Positions 61,615-64,000 of a stretch of 64,000 bases of DNA are shown piece after piece. The position numbers were made by a program, and so were the translations under genes. Origin of the DNA: Ilex aquifolium (Eukaryota > Streptophyta > Magnoliopsida > Aquifoliales > Aquifoliaceae); assembly GCA_951799425.1 (NCBI GenBank), contig OX637398.1, forward strand, positions 1,860,001-1,924,000. The letters run 5' to 3'. The notes below the pieces were generated by a model. That model made no database searches, was not told the DNA's origin, and saw only the letters and a list, made by a program, of their open reading frames with translations. Each line of letters starts with the position of its first letter. The first letter of the stretch is position 1.

Positions 61615-63088
61615 CTACACCTCCAATCCACATTCAAGTCTGATTGCCGAGATTAGCTCAGGAGAAACAATTGGTGGACCTCCACCCTCTCTGCCAGCTG
61701 ATGTATTTCTCAGATTTCTCCCGTTAGCGGAGGCAGGTTCCTCCCCCGACTCCCAGCCCCTGTAGAGTATGACTTTGCTGGGTTCCTGAGAGACTAGAAC
61801 TGCACCAGTGGCTTGCTGTGACCGAAACACAAGTAATAGATAAGTTTACAGTCAAATAATTCAAACCTAAAAGAATGCATACAATAAGAGTAAAGAGACA
61901 TTCCAATGAACAGACCTCCAGCTTGAAAACCACCTCCTGGACTGAAGTCCCTTTGGCTCTGCCTTTGATATTTACTATAGCAAGAGGATGCTTCTGGAAG
62001 TGTGCCTTAATTGCTTTAGCAACTCCACTAACGACATTGTTCTTACCTGATAAATGGTAACAATAGCAGAAATTATAACTGTAAAGAGCTTACATCACCA
62101 AGTAGTCATACTTTGTAAGTCATACACAAATGCAAAGGATATAATTTCTGTTCATATTTTTTCATTTTTAACTTCCAGAAAAGTGGTGGATCAGCAGATT
62201 TCCATCATCCCAAACAAGGTTTTTAGGACTCCACAAATCAAGGACAATTCCCCTCAAAGAAATTGAGCAAATCCCGGTAAACTAAAAGTTTTCGATGGGA
62301 GCAATGTAACCTGAAGCTATTGTAGATAGGAACACAATTCTAGTCTTTCAGCCGACTACAAATAGTTGGGACAATGCTCTGGGGGGTAGTATGAACTTAT
62401 ATCCCAAATAAAATAATAATCAGCAACCATAATGTTAAAAAATCAAAAGGAATCATCAAAAAAAAAAAAGTTAAGACTGTTATGAACTGCAATAATATTA
62501 CCTATAGCAAGGACAGGTCGCTTTTTCATCTTCAAGGCTTGCTTTCGTAGAAGCAGCCTTTCTTTATTGGAAAGATGTGCAGATCTGGAAGGTATCCCAT
62601 CAGACCCATTCTCTACAGCACTGTCAACTGATGGCTTTAACTCAATTTTCGGTGAATCAACAGAAGACTCCATGGTCTTGATGTCATGAACATGAGGCTC
62701 GGTATTACTGATGGCTGAAAAGCTTGTCTGAAATTGTGACTAAAATCAACGTAGCATATACCAAATTAAAATTTATGAAAGTAAAATAGTAATTTAAAGT
62801 TGAAAAAAAATATCAGTTTAATTTTACCTCAAAATCATCAGGACAAGTTACAGAATCAACATCTCCATTTTCCCCTTTCATATCCATACCAGGATTGGTG
62901 TCTTTAGGTGCTGATCCAGATAAAGACCCTGGTTCAGTCATATCAAACTCACTATCTTCCTTGCTCTCATTTTCAAAAGAGAAATCTCTAAGCGTAGCCT
63001 GCTGAGTGATTTGCAGATTATCACTTGAAGCATCCATGACATCCTTTGAGTTACCTAAACCAGCACCATGACTTTCTGCCGCCTTCAA
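61615..63088 (-). CDS. CRM-domain (CRS1/YhbY) RNA-binding protein, 3' exons
   Basis: CRM domains bind RNA in plastid and mitochondrial group II intron splicing and in ribosome assembly. Exons on the minus strand: about 63083-62828, 62727-62502, 62046-61916, 61815-61615, with matching phases (0, 1, 0). The first two encode a Ser/Asp/Glu-rich, low-complexity region. The CRM domain starts at LSNKERLLLRKQALKMKKRPVL and runs on through VVSGVAKAIKAHF, LAIVNIKGRAKGTSVQEVV and FKLEQATGAVLVSQ to ILYRGW. A short tail ends IRLECGLEV. The GxxG loop of YhbY-type domains reads GKNN here. One CRM domain and the tail fit the small single-domain At4g13070-like group. The N-terminus, and so the targeting signal, is not assigned. 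No lesion is seen. Confidence 0.8.
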
Positions 63089-63699
63089 TTACGATGCCAA
63101 AACCGAAATGCACAAAGTAAATTTTGAAGAAACCCATAATTACAAAAAAATTGAGAAGGAATATTATTAAGGACCAAATCCACGAGGACGCAGTTGAAAA
63201 AAGAGTACCTGCATTACTGGGCGATGCATAAAGGTAATACTAATACCAATATGGAAAAAAAATTACTGCAGCATAAATTAAGGCACCATCAAAGCGGTAG
63301 GCACATATACTGGATTTTTTATTGTACCATAAAATTTTCCAGCTTATGTACTAATAGACCTCCTTGTGTAACTCTCTATCTCTCTCTCTGAGGTATCACA
63401 ATGACATTTTCCAAAAAGTCAATTTTTTATACAAGTTTCTTATTAAATGGGAAGACACCGTAGGCATATGCAGAAATGCATGGATTTTAGAATGAGGCGG
63501 ATATTAATAATTTCATATGTATGGCCTGGTGTAAGAGTTAATTGGATACACAAGCATCAGAATCTCTGATTTTCATTAACCTGGGCTATAAACGAAAAAA
63601 TAATTACCATCACACAATGATAGTATTTTGGCCTTCACTTTTGAACATCGGCCTAGCATGCTCCTCACTTGACCTCTACATTCAGCTAATGGCAAGCAG

Positions 63700-63920
63700 G
63701 ACTCACTGAACTAGGTCAGCACTAGATCGCTTCAACTCACCTGACAGCATTGTATTTGTCTCTAGCTCTTTGACCTGGTACTTATCCCTAAGTTGCCAAC
63801 ACATCAAAAAATAGAGCAAAGAGAAAATAAAAAAGTACGAGAGAGAACTCACTAACTCAAGTTTCAATTGCTTGGCCATCGGCATATGACTTGTCTCCTC
63901 GTCTTTGGCCTGCGACAAGA
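63700..63920 (-). CDS. Unidentified charged, coiled-coil-like exons
   Basis: Two possible exons lie on the minus strand. One (about 63908-63852) follows the acceptor TGTCGCAG and reads AKDEETSHMPMAKQLKLEL to the donor GTGAGT. The other (about 63790-63740) reads VKELETNTMLS to the donor GTGAGT. The heptad-like Leu/Lys/Glu pattern suggests a coiled coil. They may be upstream exons of the CRM gene or the 3' part of a separate gene beyond the window. I do not recognise the family. Confidence 0.35.
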
Positions 63921-64000
63921 CAAAGCTACGTAACTCAATTAACACTAATGTATTAAATGGATAAAAATGGACTAAAATCTATGTAAAAATAAGGCAACCC

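Noticed and set aside
1..64000. CRISPR arrays, operons, prophage or other prokaryotic systems
   Set aside because: Introns, plant gene families and eukaryotic transposons show a plant nuclear genome; repeats present are microsatellites, triplet arrays and transposon ends, without spacer structure.

Overview
The window is nuclear DNA of a flowering plant, most likely a woody eudicot. The evidence is split genes with GT-AG introns, chloroplast-targeted proteins, a gibberellin-regulated snakin-type gene, two SAG101-type immune genes (a lineage missing from monocots), and dense hAT, Helitron, SINE and MITE insertions in AT-rich DNA. No species can be named from sequence alone, and there is no prokaryotic or viral gene content.

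Layout. 0-2 kb: two inverted Helitron copies carrying GTG/CAC triplet arrays flank a frameshifted 5' part of a trichome-birefringence-like (TBL) acetyltransferase gene. 3.8-10.2 kb (minus): a large SUO-type BAH/TFIIS-N regulator with an odd first exon. 12.65-13.07 kb: a stop-bearing LTO1/ORAOV1-like pseudogene. 13.8-23.0 kb: a nested hAT complex, an old DUF659/BED transposase element holding two other hAT elements, one of which holds a fourth. 25.0-27.6 kb (plus): EMB506-type chloroplast ankyrin protein. 28.9-35.5 kb (plus): RNase HI-like protein. 36.8-37.5 kb: Mutator-like MITE with a perfect 9-bp target duplication. 37.7-39.6 kb (plus): plastid HMA-fold protein without the metal-binding cysteines. 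41.4-42.8 kb (plus): proline-rich GASA/snakin protein lacking one disulfide pair. 43.2-56.5 kb: tandem segmental duplication, each unit carrying a SAG101-like gene. 57.3-60.5 kb (minus): pseudogene of the ferredoxin-thioredoxin reductase catalytic subunit. 61.6 kb to the edge (minus): CRM-domain RNA-binding protein, with unidentified exons beyond it.

Several neighbours act in chloroplasts (EMB506, HMA-like, FTRC, possibly the CRM protein), but they lie on both strands with their own promoters and nothing suggests a cluster. The SAG101 pair is the only real gene cluster. I did not find a new multi-gene system. The most informative observations are evolutionary: the SAG101 duplication with readable breakpoints and a shared 5-bp repeat that disturbs the N-terminal frame, the apparent change of start codon and frame in SUO exon 1, four decaying genes, and a transposon stack whose insertion order can be read from target duplications.
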